Origin: CBDCUW01 sp965222745
Lineage (GTDB): Bacteria > Planctomycetota > Planctomycetia > Pirellulales > Pirellulaceae
DNA: 64,000 bases
Assembly (NCBI GenBank): GCA_965222745.1
Contig: CBDCUW010000004.1
Span: 2,604,001-2,668,000 of the forward strand
Direction of reading: 5' to 3'
Shown here: positions 1 to 8,900 of the stretch, one piece after another
How positions within the stretch are numbered: the stretch's first letter is position 1
Layout: every line of letters begins with the position of its first letter
Notes under the pieces: generated by a model
What the model saw: only the letters and a program-made list of their open reading frames with translations
Databases searched by the model: none
What the model was told of the DNA's origin: nothing
Translations under genes and position numbers: made by a program

Positions 1-199
1 TTGAGACGTTTTCATGTGATCGAAGGCGAAGGGAGGGCGACCGAAGGCAGGATGAAATGGTGTCACGGAGAATCGGCCCCATGAGTCAGCAGAGACAAGC
101 CATCATAACACAACCCGGATCGCGCGTTCTCATTCGATCGATGGAACGAACCATCACCTTTTCCGCCGGCCAATGCTTCTGACCTACGGAGGACTTGAG

Positions 200-295
200 G
201 TGCCGCGTCCATCAAAAACATCGATCGCCGGGTTCATCGCCGGCTGGCTGTGTGTTGCGGCGTTGATAGGCGGGTTCCTATGGATCATGGGCTAG
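200..295 (+). CDS. Possible 31-residue single-pass membrane peptide
   Basis: A short frame opens with GTG at 200, preceded by a good Shine-Dalgarno (GGAGGA at 188-193), and ends at TAG 293-295. An in-frame ATG at 173 would give 40 residues. The peptide is basic at its N-terminus and then forms one hydrophobic helix (IAGFIAGWLCVAALIGGFLW). It converges on the sulfatase that follows. I do not recognise it; the ribosome binding site and clean transmembrane profile are the only support. Confidence 0.3.
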   Translation: MPRPSKTSIAGFIAGWLCVAALIGGFLWIMG

Positions 296-315
296 CCCGG
301 ACTAGCGAACTTCCT

Positions 316-1821
316 TTACCGTTCGGAAGGTCGGCGCGCTGCTGGCGGTCGCTGCTCGCTTCGAGCTGCCGGCTGTCGCCGATTACCGAAACGCTGATTC
401 CTTGAGTTCGCCCTCAGGCCAGGATCTTTGGCGGGATCGTAGTTTGGATTGACGGTCGGCAGCTTGGCATCCACCGACTTGAAATAGTCGCGCAGCTCCT
501 CATGCATCGCTTTGGCAATCGTTGGTCGAAATCGGGACAGATCCGTCGTTTCACTCATGTCCAAATTCAGATCAAACAAACGCGTTTGGTCCGATTCAAA
601 TTCCCAAATCAATTTGTGTTGGCCACGTCTCAAAGCGGCTTGCGGTGCGACGTGTTTGTGATTGCGGTAAGCGCTGTAATACCAGATCAATGAATCCGTT
701 TTCCGCGAGACCTCTCCCTTGCCTTCGCCTGTTAACACGGGAACGAGACTGCCGCCGTCAAGATCGTCGGGCAGATGGTCGGCGGCGCCAATCCAATCGG
801 CAATGGTGGGAAGGAAGTCGTAGCCGATGGCGGGAACGTCGCACTGCGAGTCTGCCTTGATTCCGGGGCCACGAATTACCAGAGGAACTCGGATACCGCC
901 TTCCCACACGTGGGTCTTCCCCTTGGCCAAGGGTTCGTTGTTGGTGAACGTACCCTCCGTCATTTCTGCTCCATTATCGGAGGTGTAGATCACGTACGTA
1001 TTTTTGACCAGATCTAGCTCTTCGAGTTTGTCCAAAATCTGACCAAACCCTCGATCCAATTCCTCCGTCATCGAGGCGTAGCGAACGTTGATGTGCTGGC
1101 GGCCTTCGGTTACCGAGTAATCGTTGATCGTTTCACGCTTGAAGAGAACTGGATTGTGAACCGCATAGTAGGAGACTTGTAGAAAAAACGGACCGCTCGT
1201 TCCGTACTCTTCCAGGAACTCCACCGCCGCCTGGCTCACTTCACCAGTACGTTTCGGATCGGGTTCGCCTTGTCGGCCCGGACCGTTTGTCGTCGGGCCA
1301 TGGTGAACGTCGTAACCATGACGGTCCGGCGAACCACCCGCCATGTGCCATTTTCCGAAGTGGGCCGTCTGGTAGTTGGGATCACGTCGTTTGACCAATT
1401 CGGCGATTGTCAGCTCTTCGTCCGGCAAATCACTGATGGGCAGAGGCACGTTCAACGGCTTGTTGACGTAGTACAAGTTGTAAAAACGTCCTCCCACGCC
1501 GCCGCGAGGCACGACATCGAGAATATCAGTGGCTCCCAGCCGGGCAGCCGTCTTTCCGGTTTGAATGCTCATCCGCGTGGGCGAGCAATTGGGAGCCGGC
1601 GCATATCCGTTGGAGAAACGCATTCCCTGTTCCGCGAGTCGCTGCAGATTGGGCGTGCGATAAAGATCGCTCGCCGAATCGGGCAGTCGCTTGTCCATTT
1701 GCACTGACGTGCCCGTCCATCCCTGATCGTCCGTCAGAATCAAGACAACGTTTGGCGGAGCAGCCGCAAGCAGTGGCGGCATGAACACGATGATCAAGGG
1801 CAGAGTTACTAGAGTTCTCAT
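316..1821 (-). CDS. Secreted Cys-type sulfatase (arylsulfatase A-like)
   Basis: A 501-residue type I sulfatase that should hydrolyse sulfate esters, probably on polysaccharides, outside the cytoplasm. The start at 1821 is chosen because it begins a clean signal peptide (MRTLVTLPLIIVFMPPLLAA); the frame is open 34 codons further upstream but that stretch has no export signal. Asp31-Asp32 (LTDDQGW) are metal ligands. Cys79-Ser-Pro-Thr-Arg83 is the motif whose Cys is oxidised to formylglycine, and GKWHMAG follows. The C-terminal 30 residues are unusually Arg/Pro-rich. It lies downstream of the DUF1501 gene on the same strand. The exact substrate cannot be read from the sequence, and no sulfatase-maturing enzyme is visible in the window. 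Confidence 0.93.
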   Translation of the reverse strand: MRTLVTLPLIIVFMPPLLAAAPPNVVLILTDDQGWTGTSVQMDKRLPDSASDLYRTPNLQRLAEQGMRFSNGYAPAPNCSPTRMSIQTGKTAARLGATDILDVVPRGGVGGRFYNLYYVNKPLNVPLPISDLPDEELTIAELVKRRDPNYQTAHFGKWHMAGGSPDRHGYDVHHGPTTNGPGRQGEPDPKRTGEVSQAAVEFLEEYGTSGPFFLQVSYYAVHNPVLFKRETINDYSVTEGRQHINVRYASMTEELDRGFGQILDKLEELDLVKNTYVIYTSDNGAEMTEGTFTNNEPLAKGKTHVWEGGIRVPLVIRGPGIKADSQCDVPAIGYDFLPTIADWIGAADHLPDDLDGGSLVPVLTGEGKGEVSRKTDSLIWYYSAYRNHKHVAPQAALRRGQHKLIWEFESDQTRLFDLNLDMSETTDLSRFRPTIAKAMHEELRDYFKSVDAKLPTVNPNYDPAKDPGLRANSRNQRFGNRRQPAARSEQRPPAARRPSER

Positions 1822-1834
1822 GAAGCCGCATCCC

Positions 1835-2044
1835 TCATTTGCGGAGGTTCTGTTGATGGGAAGATTGCCCATTGCGTAACGAATTTTTTGCGTCCTTTGT
1901 GGTTGTTCCGCCAACCCTTCCAAACTCCTGCTCCATCCATTGGCTGATTTTCTGATTGGCAGCTTTCATCAAATCTACCTGTTCTGTGTCTGGCTTTTCG
2001 AATTCATCCAGCAGTCCAGCCGTTTCCTCTGGCAGTGTGGACAT
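1835..2044 (-). CDS. Hypothetical small protein (69 aa) between DUF1501 and sulfatase genes
   Basis: A frame from ATG 2042-2044 to 1835 encodes an acidic then Gln/Asn-rich peptide (MSTLPEETAGLLDEFEKPD at its start) that reads like real protein rather than antisense noise. It begins 30 bp after the DUF1501 stop and ends 13 bp before the sulfatase start. There is no clear ribosome binding site. It could be a short independent gene or a leftover C-terminus of a lost gene; I do not recognise the family. Confidence 0.3.
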   Translation of the reverse strand: MSTLPEETAGLLDEFEKPDTEQVDLMKAANQKISQWMEQEFGRVGGTTTKDAKNSLRNGQSSHQQNLRK

Positions 2045-2073
2045 CGAAGCCCAACGTGGTCCGCTTGCGCTTG

Positions 2074-3489
2074 CTACGCGATGATATCGTGTACCACGTG
2101 TCCATGGACGTCCGTCAAACGGTAGTCGCGTCCCTGGTGGCGGTAGGTCAGCCGCTCGTGGTCGATGCCAAGCAATTGTAGGCAGGTGGCGTGAAAGTCG
2201 TGAACGTGAACGGGCTTCTCGACAACGCCAAAACCAAATTCGTCGGTTGTGCCGTAGGTAAGCCCGCGCCGCATACCACCGCCCGCCATCCAGATGCTGA
2301 AGCATTCCTTGTGGTGGTCTCGCCCTGGAGGCGTCTTCGCTCCGGTACCGGCATTATTCTCTTGAACCATCGGTGTTCGCCCGAATTCGCCGCCCCAAAT
2401 CACTAGCGTGTCCTTCAGCAAGTCCCGTTGCTTCAGGTCTTTGATCAGCCCGGCGCAGGCCTGGTCTACTTTCCTGGCAGAATTCGGAAGCGCACTGTAG
2501 ATACTTTGGTGGTGATCCCAGCCTTTATTGAAAACCTGGACGAACCGCACGCCACGCTCGATGAGTCGCCGGGTGAGTAGGCAGTTTTTGGCGAAGTCCT
2601 GTCCCGCTTTACTCTGGTCGAGTCCATACATTTGAAGGATGTGCTCGGGTTCGCTTGCGAAGTCCGCGAGTTCGGGCACGGATGTCTGCATCTGGTAAGC
2701 AAGTTCGTACTGCGCGATTCGAGTTTCGATCTCGGGGTCGTGGTAACGATCGAAGGCGATCGAATTCAGCTGTCCAAGCGTATCGATCACATCTTTGCGC
2801 TGGTCGGAACTGACGCCCGCTGGATTCTCGAGATAGAAGAGCGGCTTCGCGCCGGTGCGGAACTGAACGCCCTGATGTTTCGACGGAAGAAATCCACTGC
2901 TCCACGCCGCGGGCCCGGCGTTGGGATGCTGATCTTTGAGGACGACGTAAGAAGGAAGGTTTTCGTTTTCGGTGCCCAGTCCGTAAGACGTCCAGGCTCC
3001 GAAGGTCGGGTGACCGAGGCGACCATGACCGGTGTGGAAGAAAAGCTCACCCGATCCATGATTGATCTCGTTGGTTCGCATGCTGCGAATCATCGTCAGT
3101 TCATCGGCGACAGAGGCCAGATGTGGAAACAACTCCGACATGACCATGCCGCTCTCGCCACGGGGAGCAAACTTGTACGGCGACTTGATCGCTTTGGCGT
3201 CGGGCTTGATGAAGGCGAACTTCTGCCCGCGAGTCAACTCTTCGGGAAGACTCTTGCCGTCCCATTTGTCGAGTTCAGGTTTGGGATCGAAGGTGTCCAT
3301 TTGCGACGGACCTCCGACCATGTGCAGGAAGATGACATTCTTCGCGCGTGCCGCATGATGAACGTCGGCGGCGCGCAGATCTCGCGACAACAGATCGGAC
3401 AACGCGAGGGAGCCGATGCCCAGCGTGCCCTGCCGGAGGAATTCTCGACGCTTCAACTTACTCAGTGGGTCTGTTGTGCTGTGCATCAC
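2074..3489 (-). CDS. DUF1501 family protein, Tat-exported
   Basis: This 471-residue protein belongs to DUF1501, a family with a sulfatase/alkaline-phosphatase-like fold common in planctomycetes and usually encoded next to PSCyt1/DUF1549/DUF1553 proteins. The N-terminus carries a twin-arginine signal (KRREFL, Arg14-Arg15) followed by a hydrophobic stretch, so export by Tat is predicted. Typical DUF1501 blocks are visible: VIFLHMVGGPSQMDTFDPKP near residues 52-71, GGEFGRTP and GRDHH in the C-terminal half. Its start overlaps the stop of the upstream cytochrome gene by 4 bp, so the pair is translationally coupled. The biochemical function of the family is not established. Confidence 0.93.
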   Translation of the reverse strand: MMHSTTDPLSKLKRREFLRQGTLGIGSLALSDLLSRDLRAADVHHAARAKNVIFLHMVGGPSQMDTFDPKPELDKWDGKSLPEELTRGQKFAFIKPDAKAIKSPYKFAPRGESGMVMSELFPHLASVADELTMIRSMRTNEINHGSGELFFHTGHGRLGHPTFGAWTSYGLGTENENLPSYVVLKDQHPNAGPAAWSSGFLPSKHQGVQFRTGAKPLFYLENPAGVSSDQRKDVIDTLGQLNSIAFDRYHDPEIETRIAQYELAYQMQTSVPELADFASEPEHILQMYGLDQSKAGQDFAKNCLLTRRLIERGVRFVQVFNKGWDHHQSIYSALPNSARKVDQACAGLIKDLKQRDLLKDTLVIWGGEFGRTPMVQENNAGTGAKTPPGRDHHKECFSIWMAGGGMRRGLTYGTTDEFGFGVVEKPVHVHDFHATCLQLLGIDHERLTYRHQGRDYRLTDVHGHVVHDIIA

Positions 3490-5975
3490 TTTGTCATCGT
3501 TTCGTCGAGGTTGAGAATGACCTGCGCTACGCCGAACCAGTTGCCATGCTTCTGATAGAGCGCCAACAACGCTGCGACTTCGGCGTCAGATGGCTCCCTG
3601 GCCACCGCGCGTCGAAATGCCCTGGCGGCCTTTTCCGCTTCGTTTCCCTGAACGCCTTCGATCCACTCGGCAAACGCGCGCGCGGCTTCCACAAAAGTTG
3701 GTCCGTTAAGAAGACTCAATGCTTGCACCGGAGTGTTCGACCGATCGCGCCGGACGACGCAGGATGAACGACTGCTGCCGTCAAAGTTTAGAACCATCGG
3801 ATTCGGATTGCCTCTCCGTAGAAACGTGTAGAGGCCACGTCGATAGCCATCGTCGCCTTCGGACGTCGGATAGACGGTCACGTCGGCCCCCGAGATTTCC
3901 TTCCACAAGCCATGAGGTTGCGGCGGATAGACCGACGGTCCGCCGATCTTGTCGAACAACAGGCCGGAGATCGCAAGCACGTTGTCGCGAACCAGTTCGC
4001 CCGAAAGCCGAAAACGCGGTCCTCGCGCCAACCATTGGTTGCTCGGATCTTTCGCGATCTTTTCAGAAGCCACCGCTGCGGTCTGGCGATAAGTCGAAGA
4101 CATGACGATCGTCTTGATGATCTGCTTCATCGACCAGTCGTGCCGGACGAATTCCAATGCCAGCCAGTCGAGTAGTTGTGGATGAGTCGGCGGGGCGCTC
4201 TGCATTCCGAAGTCTTCCGGAGTGGTGACGATTCCCTGACCGAAGATTTCCGCCCAGAGTCGGTTCACGGTGACGCGGGCGGTGAGCGGATTGTCCGGAT
4301 GGACGAGCCACTTCCCAAGTCCGAGTCGGTTGGGCGGCAGGTTGGGATCAAGCGGATGCAGTACGTCAGGCACGCCGGCTTCGACACGCTGACCCTGAGT
4401 CATGTAGTTGCCGCGCAGAAAAACATGTGTCGCAACAGGACGCGGAGCGTCCTTCATCACCATTGTGCGGGCTACGAGTTCATCGCGTGCTTCCTTCAGA
4501 CGATCGATCGCCTTTTCATAGGGGCCGGTGAAGCGGTGGTCGTAGAACAGAAGAGCCCGTACCTGGAGTTCGTCTTCGGCGCTGCGTTTTTCTCGTGGTG
4601 TGGTTTGGAGGATGCGGAATCCGCCGCGCAGGTTCCAGGCGAAGCGTTCCCAGGGAATGCTCTCGCCGCGGCCCGAAGCCAAAAATTCCTTCTCCCACTT
4701 CTCCTGCTGAGCCAGCGCTGCCGGCTTTGCATTGTTCAGCGCAGCCGCTTCCAGCGCAAGCTGTTCGCTGATCGCTTTCACCCGCTCCGCATCTTCGGGT
4801 GATCTCACAACGGGAAGGTCCGCCCCGATAAACTTTTTCCTGAACATGCCCGGACCTTCGACGGAAAGCTCAGTCACGGCCTGATTGAAGTAAGCGTAGA
4901 GTTGGTAGTAGTCGACCTGCGAGATGGGGTCGAACTTGTGATCGTGACATTGGCAACATTCCATCGTCATGCCAAGCCATACTTGTCCGGTGGTGCTGAC
5001 GCGGTCATGCAGCACGTCGGCCCGAACCTCGTTGACTTTGGAGCCACCCGAAAAGTTGGTTGGCACGTTGCGGTGGAATCCGGTGGCAATGAGCTGATCG
5101 CGACTCGGACTGGGCAGCAGGTCGCCGGCAAGTTGTTCGATCGTGAAATCGTCGAACGGCATATCCTTGTTCAAGGCATGGATGACCCAATCGCGATAGG
5201 GCCACATGGTGCGGAGGTCATCGTGTTGGTAGCCGTTGGAATCGGCATAGCGAGCAAGGTCCAGCCAATGCAGGGCCCACTTTTCGCCAAAACGTTTCGA
5301 CTTCAGAAGACGGTCGACGGCGGCTTCGTAGTTCTCTTCGGACGGGTCTTTCTCGAAGGCGCTATCTTCCTCGATTGTTGGGGGCAATCCAATCAGATCG
5401 AGGGAAAGTCGCCGAAGAAGCACTGCCGGTTCGGCCTGAGGCGACGGCTGGAGACCGTGTTCTTTCAGTCGCAGTTGAACAAAGTAGTCGATAGGATTGG
5501 TTTGTAGCACGGGCACTCCTGCCCGTTTACCACCGTGATTTCGATGGGCAAGAGTGCCGGTACTACGAGGAAACTGCGAGGGCAAATCGGGCCACGATGG
5601 CTTCACGTAGGCCCAGTGCCGCTGGTAGTGTGCCCCCGCCTCGATCCATTTCTGCAGCGACTCGATCTGTTTCGTGGAAAGCGGATCACCGCTGGGCGGC
5701 ATCCGAAGGTCCGGATCGCCCGACGTGATGCGTTCAATGAGAGTGCTCTCGCCGGGCGATCCCGGTACGATCGCTTCGAGGTCGACAGCATTGGTTCTCT
5801 GATCGAGCCGAAGGTCAGCTTCGCGCGCTTCGGCGTCAGGTCCATGACACTTGAAGCACTTGCCGGACAGAATCGGCCGAATGTCTCGGCTGAAGTCGAT
5901 GTCCTGGGCAGCTCCGGTGAGTCCGCAGGTGCTCACGACGAGCGTGCATATCAATGCTAACAGAAGGGTTTTCAT
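3486..5975 (-). CDS. Planctomycete cytochrome c (PSCyt1) / DUF1549 / DUF1553 protein
   Basis: An 829-residue secreted protein. After a signal peptide it has a planctomycete-type cytochrome c domain with the heme motif Cys40-Phe-Lys-Cys43-His44 and a later Met-containing segment (LRMPP). The DUF1549 domain follows (LRRLSLDLIGLPPT; WALHWLDLARYADSNGYQ), then DUF1553 at the C-terminus (VNRLWAEIFGQGIV; RDRSNTPVQALSLLNGPTF). Such proteins are thought to be extracytoplasmic redox proteins coupled with DUF1501 partners, here the overlapping downstream gene. A palindromic repeat lies within the frame (5505-5567, 63 bp), adding about 21 codons (residues around STGTLAHRNHGGKRAGVPV) between the cytochrome and DUF1549 domains without breaking it. 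Confidence 0.93.
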   Translation of the reverse strand: MKTLLLALICTLVVSTCGLTGAAQDIDFSRDIRPILSGKCFKCHGPDAEAREADLRLDQRTNAVDLEAIVPGSPGESTLIERITSGDPDLRMPPSGDPLSTKQIESLQKWIEAGAHYQRHWAYVKPSWPDLPSQFPRSTGTLAHRNHGGKRAGVPVLQTNPIDYFVQLRLKEHGLQPSPQAEPAVLLRRLSLDLIGLPPTIEEDSAFEKDPSEENYEAAVDRLLKSKRFGEKWALHWLDLARYADSNGYQHDDLRTMWPYRDWVIHALNKDMPFDDFTIEQLAGDLLPSPSRDQLIATGFHRNVPTNFSGGSKVNEVRADVLHDRVSTTGQVWLGMTMECCQCHDHKFDPISQVDYYQLYAYFNQAVTELSVEGPGMFRKKFIGADLPVVRSPEDAERVKAISEQLALEAAALNNAKPAALAQQEKWEKEFLASGRGESIPWERFAWNLRGGFRILQTTPREKRSAEDELQVRALLFYDHRFTGPYEKAIDRLKEARDELVARTMVMKDAPRPVATHVFLRGNYMTQGQRVEAGVPDVLHPLDPNLPPNRLGLGKWLVHPDNPLTARVTVNRLWAEIFGQGIVTTPEDFGMQSAPPTHPQLLDWLALEFVRHDWSMKQIIKTIVMSSTYRQTAAVASEKIAKDPSNQWLARGPRFRLSGELVRDNVLAISGLLFDKIGGPSVYPPQPHGLWKEISGADVTVYPTSEGDDGYRRGLYTFLRRGNPNPMVLNFDGSSRSSCVVRRDRSNTPVQALSLLNGPTFVEAARAFAEWIEGVQGNEAEKAARAFRRAVAREPSDAEVAALLALYQKHGNWFGVAQVILNLDETMTK
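5505..5567. repeat. GTAGGACGGGCAC palindromic repeat, copy 1 (in coding sequence)
   Basis: The left arm starts GTAGCACGGGCACTCCTGCC and the right arm, read on the other strand, starts GTAGTACCGGCACTCTTGCC. The arms pair across a short spacer. At 63 bp (21 codons) the copy preserves the reading frame of the PSCyt1/DUF1549 gene. Confidence 0.75.
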
Positions 5976-5985
5976 GGTATCGATG

Positions 5986-6059
5986 GTAGGACGGGAACTC
6001 CTGCTCGTCGCCGTGTTTTCGAATCTGCTGCTACGAACGGGCGGGAGTGCCCGTCCTAC
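5986..6059. repeat. GTAGGACGGGCAC palindromic repeat, copy 2 (intergenic)
   Basis: Arms begin GTAGGACGGGAACTCCTGCT on the plus strand and GTAGGACGGGCACTCCCGCC on the minus strand. The element fills almost the whole gap between the hydrolase stop (6063) and the cytochrome gene start (5975), so it could also act as a transcript-end or RNA-stability hairpin. Confidence 0.78.
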
Positions 6060-6062
6060 GTC

Positions 6063-8816
6063 TCATCGCGTTGGCGTGATTTTCTCCCGGTACGCATTCA
6101 GTTGCTTCACCGCCTCATGCAGGCCGGGGCGCATGACCAGGCCATCGCCGAAGAATCCTTGCTTGACACCAGGTTTCCCAAACCCCTTCGGTGTGTCGAC
6201 TGGGTTGCACCAGAAGACGCCGAGGATGTAATCGGTCTTGAGCGCCGCTGTCACATATTCGGTGTAGGCCTTGCCAGCAGCGACGGAATCCTCACTGAGC
6301 TTCCACATGCGGACATCTTTGCCCCCGTCCTTAAACCGGATGGCGAAGTCGCAGAGCAGAATGGGCTTCTTGGTGAGTCGATAGATCTCGTCGAATTGCT
6401 GCTTCGGAAACGGCCCCCAAAAATGAGGCTGGATGGCGATGGCGTCGACCCACGGCAGCATCTCTTGCACGACGTCATTGTCGATCGTATTGAAGGCAAA
6501 TCGGTCGCCGAAGATGAGACGGTCGGGGTCGTACTTCCGATTGGCTCCGCCGACGATGCGAAAGTACTCGCGAGCGATCAAACGCAGAAAGGCCTGGTCC
6601 CTGGACTTGTCGTCATCGCCCTTCCACGTGCTTAGAAACTTTTGCCAAGCCTGTTGCCCAGGGGCGTCTTCGGGCAGGCTGCGGATGAAGTCGACCCAAT
6701 TCTTGCCGGTCGAATTTTCGAGCGGCCACGCACCGAGATCGGTCCAGCAATAGCCGATGATGTTCTGCGAGTGCTTGCGGGCGCGAAGGCAATTCGCTTT
6801 CACGCCTTGTTCGAGTCTCGCCTGTTCCTGCGGATCAAAAACGTCGACGTACTTCACGTTCTTGCCGCGGTAGGTCGAGATCGGAACGAGATGGTTCCAA
6901 CTCTCGATGAAGGGCATGTCGTGCCTTAGTTGGTCGGGACAGCCGTAACCATAGGCGTTGAAGCCGATTGCTTTGCATTGCCGGGAAAAGGCGTGGAAGT
7001 CGAACTTGCCGCGCTGCGTGCCCGCATGCGTGATTCCGTGCGCGAAAAACGGATTGCCCTTCGAGTCGACGAGCCAATGACGGCCTTTGATTTCTGTGAG
7101 AGAGATTGCTGTAGCTTGGGCATTCTTGTCCGAGGTTCGATCGACGGGCAGGAGTGCCCGTTCTGCTTGGGAATCGATTTCAAGCTCACGAATTTGTACG
7201 TTTCGCCATCGGCACCTGGCCCCCGGTGCCCATCGGTCCCGCGTTGGACTGTCGTGAACTTCCAGGCCAATATGTCCTTCGCGGCCAATTCGTTGGAAGA
7301 TCGCTTCAGGGTCATAACCAGGAACGATGTCCGCGAGAGTTGCTGTGTCAATCTTGGCAATAGCCACGTCATTGATCCATGTTTCGATGAGCGGCAGTCG
7401 ACCTGTGCAGCGAATCCTGATTTTGTTCCAGTCGTTGGGTTTCCACACTTTCACGAAGTCGTCCAGCGACGCGGCGTAGTCGGTTTGGAACTGACCGCCA
7501 CGGAACTGCAGGGCATTCGGATCTCCTGGTCGGAAGTTGGCGACGCGGTGGAGCGGTTCTTCATCGGCGTCGAACACGAAGGGATAGGCGAAGAATCCGC
7601 CGACGCTGTTCCCGTAAACTCCGCCAATCGTGCCGTTGGGCCGATGGTCCACGAGAACTTGATAGCCGACGGAGCCCAGCTTGTGAGCTCGGACCATGAT
7701 GCCAGTATCAATCGGATAGTCAGGATTGGCTTCGAGCGTCAGTTCGAAGTCGCCGTAGGTCTTTCCGGACATCAGATAGGCGCCGGCGATGGAACCGGGT
7801 GTTTGGGCTCCGATGACAACGCCGTCTTCCACCTTCCACACGCCTGTGTTTTTGACTCGCTGGCGATCGGGAATACGATTGATCTGGCCGTCGCTATTTT
7901 CGTAGTGCTTGATGACGGCGTCGTAGAGCTGATCGGCCGGCATGTTGACGAACTTGCCGCCTGGGGGAACGTAGACTCGCGGAATGGCAACCCAGCCGCC
8001 CAGCGTTTTGCCATCGAACATGTCGACCGATTCGCCTCGTCGGAGGATCACAGGTTCACGCAAGTTGGCCCGCCGCGCTTTGTAGGACGGGGACTCTTTC
8101 CCGTCGCCCTTCATTCCGCGACGGGCGGGAGTGCCCATCCTACTGACGTTGTCGATGATGATCTGTTTGCCGTCGTACGGACCGCTACCAAAGGCTGTGA
8201 CCTGGACCTTGATGATACTCGAGAGGTCAGCTTTGGATTTCGACCACGGTGGCTTCGTGAACCTTGCAAGCGGCGCGGTCACTTTCTTCCACTGGCCACC
8301 TGAGTCGACTATCGAGAACGGAAAGACACTGACTCCGGCGTTGCCGCTGGCTCCGCTGTGAAGTTGCAGGTTGAATCCGCTTTCCATGTCGGTTTTGATC
8401 CACAGGCTGATCGCACCGGCCGCTGACAGATCGGTCACCCGAAACTGAAAGCCCGTGCCAAAGTACTGCACTGCGCCGGCGGCGGAATCGGCAACCGTCT
8501 TCGCCGCGAACCTGCCGCCCCCTTCGGGTGTGTCGTCGACCAAAGTTACCGTCGCCTTGTGTGACGTATTGTTCCCAGCGAGCGAACTCTTGTCTTCAAA
8601 ATCAATGAGCAAAGTAGGACGGGCACCCTTGCCCGTCGCTGGAAACCTCTTCGGCAAGTGATCGGGACTGACGCCTGCTGGCGTGTTCGCAGCCAGGTAC
8701 TCATGCACTTCGCGGGTGTCATCGTCGCCTTCCCACGTCTTGATAAACGACTGGTCTTGCGCTACCAACGGCGTCGAAGTCAGGGCGAGCAGCAGGATCG
8801 GGAGAATGTGTTTCAT
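6063..8816 (-). CDS. Secreted multidomain hydrolase: N-terminal sugar-binding region, DUF1080, agarase-like glycoside hydrolase
   Basis: A 917-residue protein starting at 8816, where the signal peptide MKHILPILLLALTSTPLVAQ begins; the frame is open 18 codons upstream. The N-terminal third resembles a carbohydrate-binding beta-sandwich (FQFRVTDLSAAGAISLWI; IIIDNVSRMG). A DUF1080 (3-keto-disaccharide hydrolase) domain follows (SVDMFDGKTLGGWV through WRNVQIRELEID). The C-terminal third is a TIM-barrel-like catalytic region sharing WLVDSKGNPFFAHGITHAG and RLIFGDRF motifs with the next two genes and resembling GH50 agarases. Several palindromic repeats sit inside the gene, giving extra residues such as RMGTPARRGMKGD and SQAERALLPVD at domain junctions. 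It probably acts on a marine polysaccharide alongside the local sulfatases; the family assignment of the barrel is by resemblance. Confidence 0.85.
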   Translation of the reverse strand: MKHILPILLLALTSTPLVAQDQSFIKTWEGDDDTREVHEYLAANTPAGVSPDHLPKRFPATGKGARPTLLIDFEDKSSLAGNNTSHKATVTLVDDTPEGGGRFAAKTVADSAAGAVQYFGTGFQFRVTDLSAAGAISLWIKTDMESGFNLQLHSGASGNAGVSVFPFSIVDSGGQWKKVTAPLARFTKPPWSKSKADLSSIIKVQVTAFGSGPYDGKQIIIDNVSRMGTPARRGMKGDGKESPSYKARRANLREPVILRRGESVDMFDGKTLGGWVAIPRVYVPPGGKFVNMPADQLYDAVIKHYENSDGQINRIPDRQRVKNTGVWKVEDGVVIGAQTPGSIAGAYLMSGKTYGDFELTLEANPDYPIDTGIMVRAHKLGSVGYQVLVDHRPNGTIGGVYGNSVGGFFAYPFVFDADEEPLHRVANFRPGDPNALQFRGGQFQTDYAASLDDFVKVWKPNDWNKIRIRCTGRLPLIETWINDVAIAKIDTATLADIVPGYDPEAIFQRIGREGHIGLEVHDSPTRDRWAPGARCRWRNVQIRELEIDSQAERALLPVDRTSDKNAQATAISLTEIKGRHWLVDSKGNPFFAHGITHAGTQRGKFDFHAFSRQCKAIGFNAYGYGCPDQLRHDMPFIESWNHLVPISTYRGKNVKYVDVFDPQEQARLEQGVKANCLRARKHSQNIIGYCWTDLGAWPLENSTGKNWVDFIRSLPEDAPGQQAWQKFLSTWKGDDDKSRDQAFLRLIAREYFRIVGGANRKYDPDRLIFGDRFAFNTIDNDVVQEMLPWVDAIAIQPHFWGPFPKQQFDEIYRLTKKPILLCDFAIRFKDGGKDVRMWKLSEDSVAAGKAYTEYVTAALKTDYILGVFWCNPVDTPKGFGKPGVKQGFFGDGLVMRPGLHEAVKQLNAYREKITPTR
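7111..7166. repeat. GTAGGACGGGCAC palindromic repeat, copy 3 (in coding sequence)
   Basis: A diverged left arm (GTAGCTTGGGCATTC) is paired with a well-conserved right arm, read on the minus strand as GCAGAACGGGCACTCCTGCC. It lies in the linker between the DUF1080 and catalytic domains of the hydrolase and is translated without a stop. Confidence 0.65.
8082..8143. repeat. GTAGGACGGGCAC palindromic repeat, copy 4 (in coding sequence)
   Basis: Arms are GTAGGACGGGGACTCTTTCC on the plus strand and GTAGGATGGGCACTCCCGCC on the minus strand. It lies in the linker between the sugar-binding region and the DUF1080 domain of the hydrolase, again read through in frame. Confidence 0.75.
8614..8638. repeat. 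GTAGGACGGGCAC repeat, copy 5 (single arm, in coding sequence)
   Basis: Only one arm is recognisable (GTAGGACGGGCACCCTTGCC then CGTCG). It encodes part of the insert near residues PATGKGARPTLLID shortly after the signal peptide of the hydrolase. It may be half of an older palindrome whose partner has decayed. Confidence 0.55.
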
Positions 8817-8823
8817 GGCTTTT

Positions 8824-8896
8824 GCAGGACGGGCACTTTCGCTCGTCGTCTTTCCAGTTAACTTTCGCACTTTGACGGGCAGCGGTGCCCGCCCTA
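8824..8896. repeat. GTAGGACGGGCAC palindromic repeat, copy 6 (upstream of hydrolase)
   Basis: Arms are GCAGGACGGGCACTTTCGCT on the plus strand and GTAGGGCGGGCACCGCTGCC on the minus strand, with a spacer of about 23 bp. It sits just upstream of the hydrolase start (8816) and just after the DUF1080 remnant, so it occupies the 5' untranslated or promoter region of that gene. Confidence 0.72.
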
Positions 8897-8900
8897 CCCG

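Noticed and set aside
6930..8303. 457-codon open frame on the plus strand
   Set aside because: It lies entirely antisense to the secreted hydrolase, whose domains are recognisable; the plus frame has no recognisable domain and mirrors the hydrolase's codon structure.
5505..8896. The GTAGGACGGGCAC palindromes considered as transcription terminators
   Set aside because: Most copies lie inside reading frames and none is followed by a T-run on either strand, so termination is not their main role.
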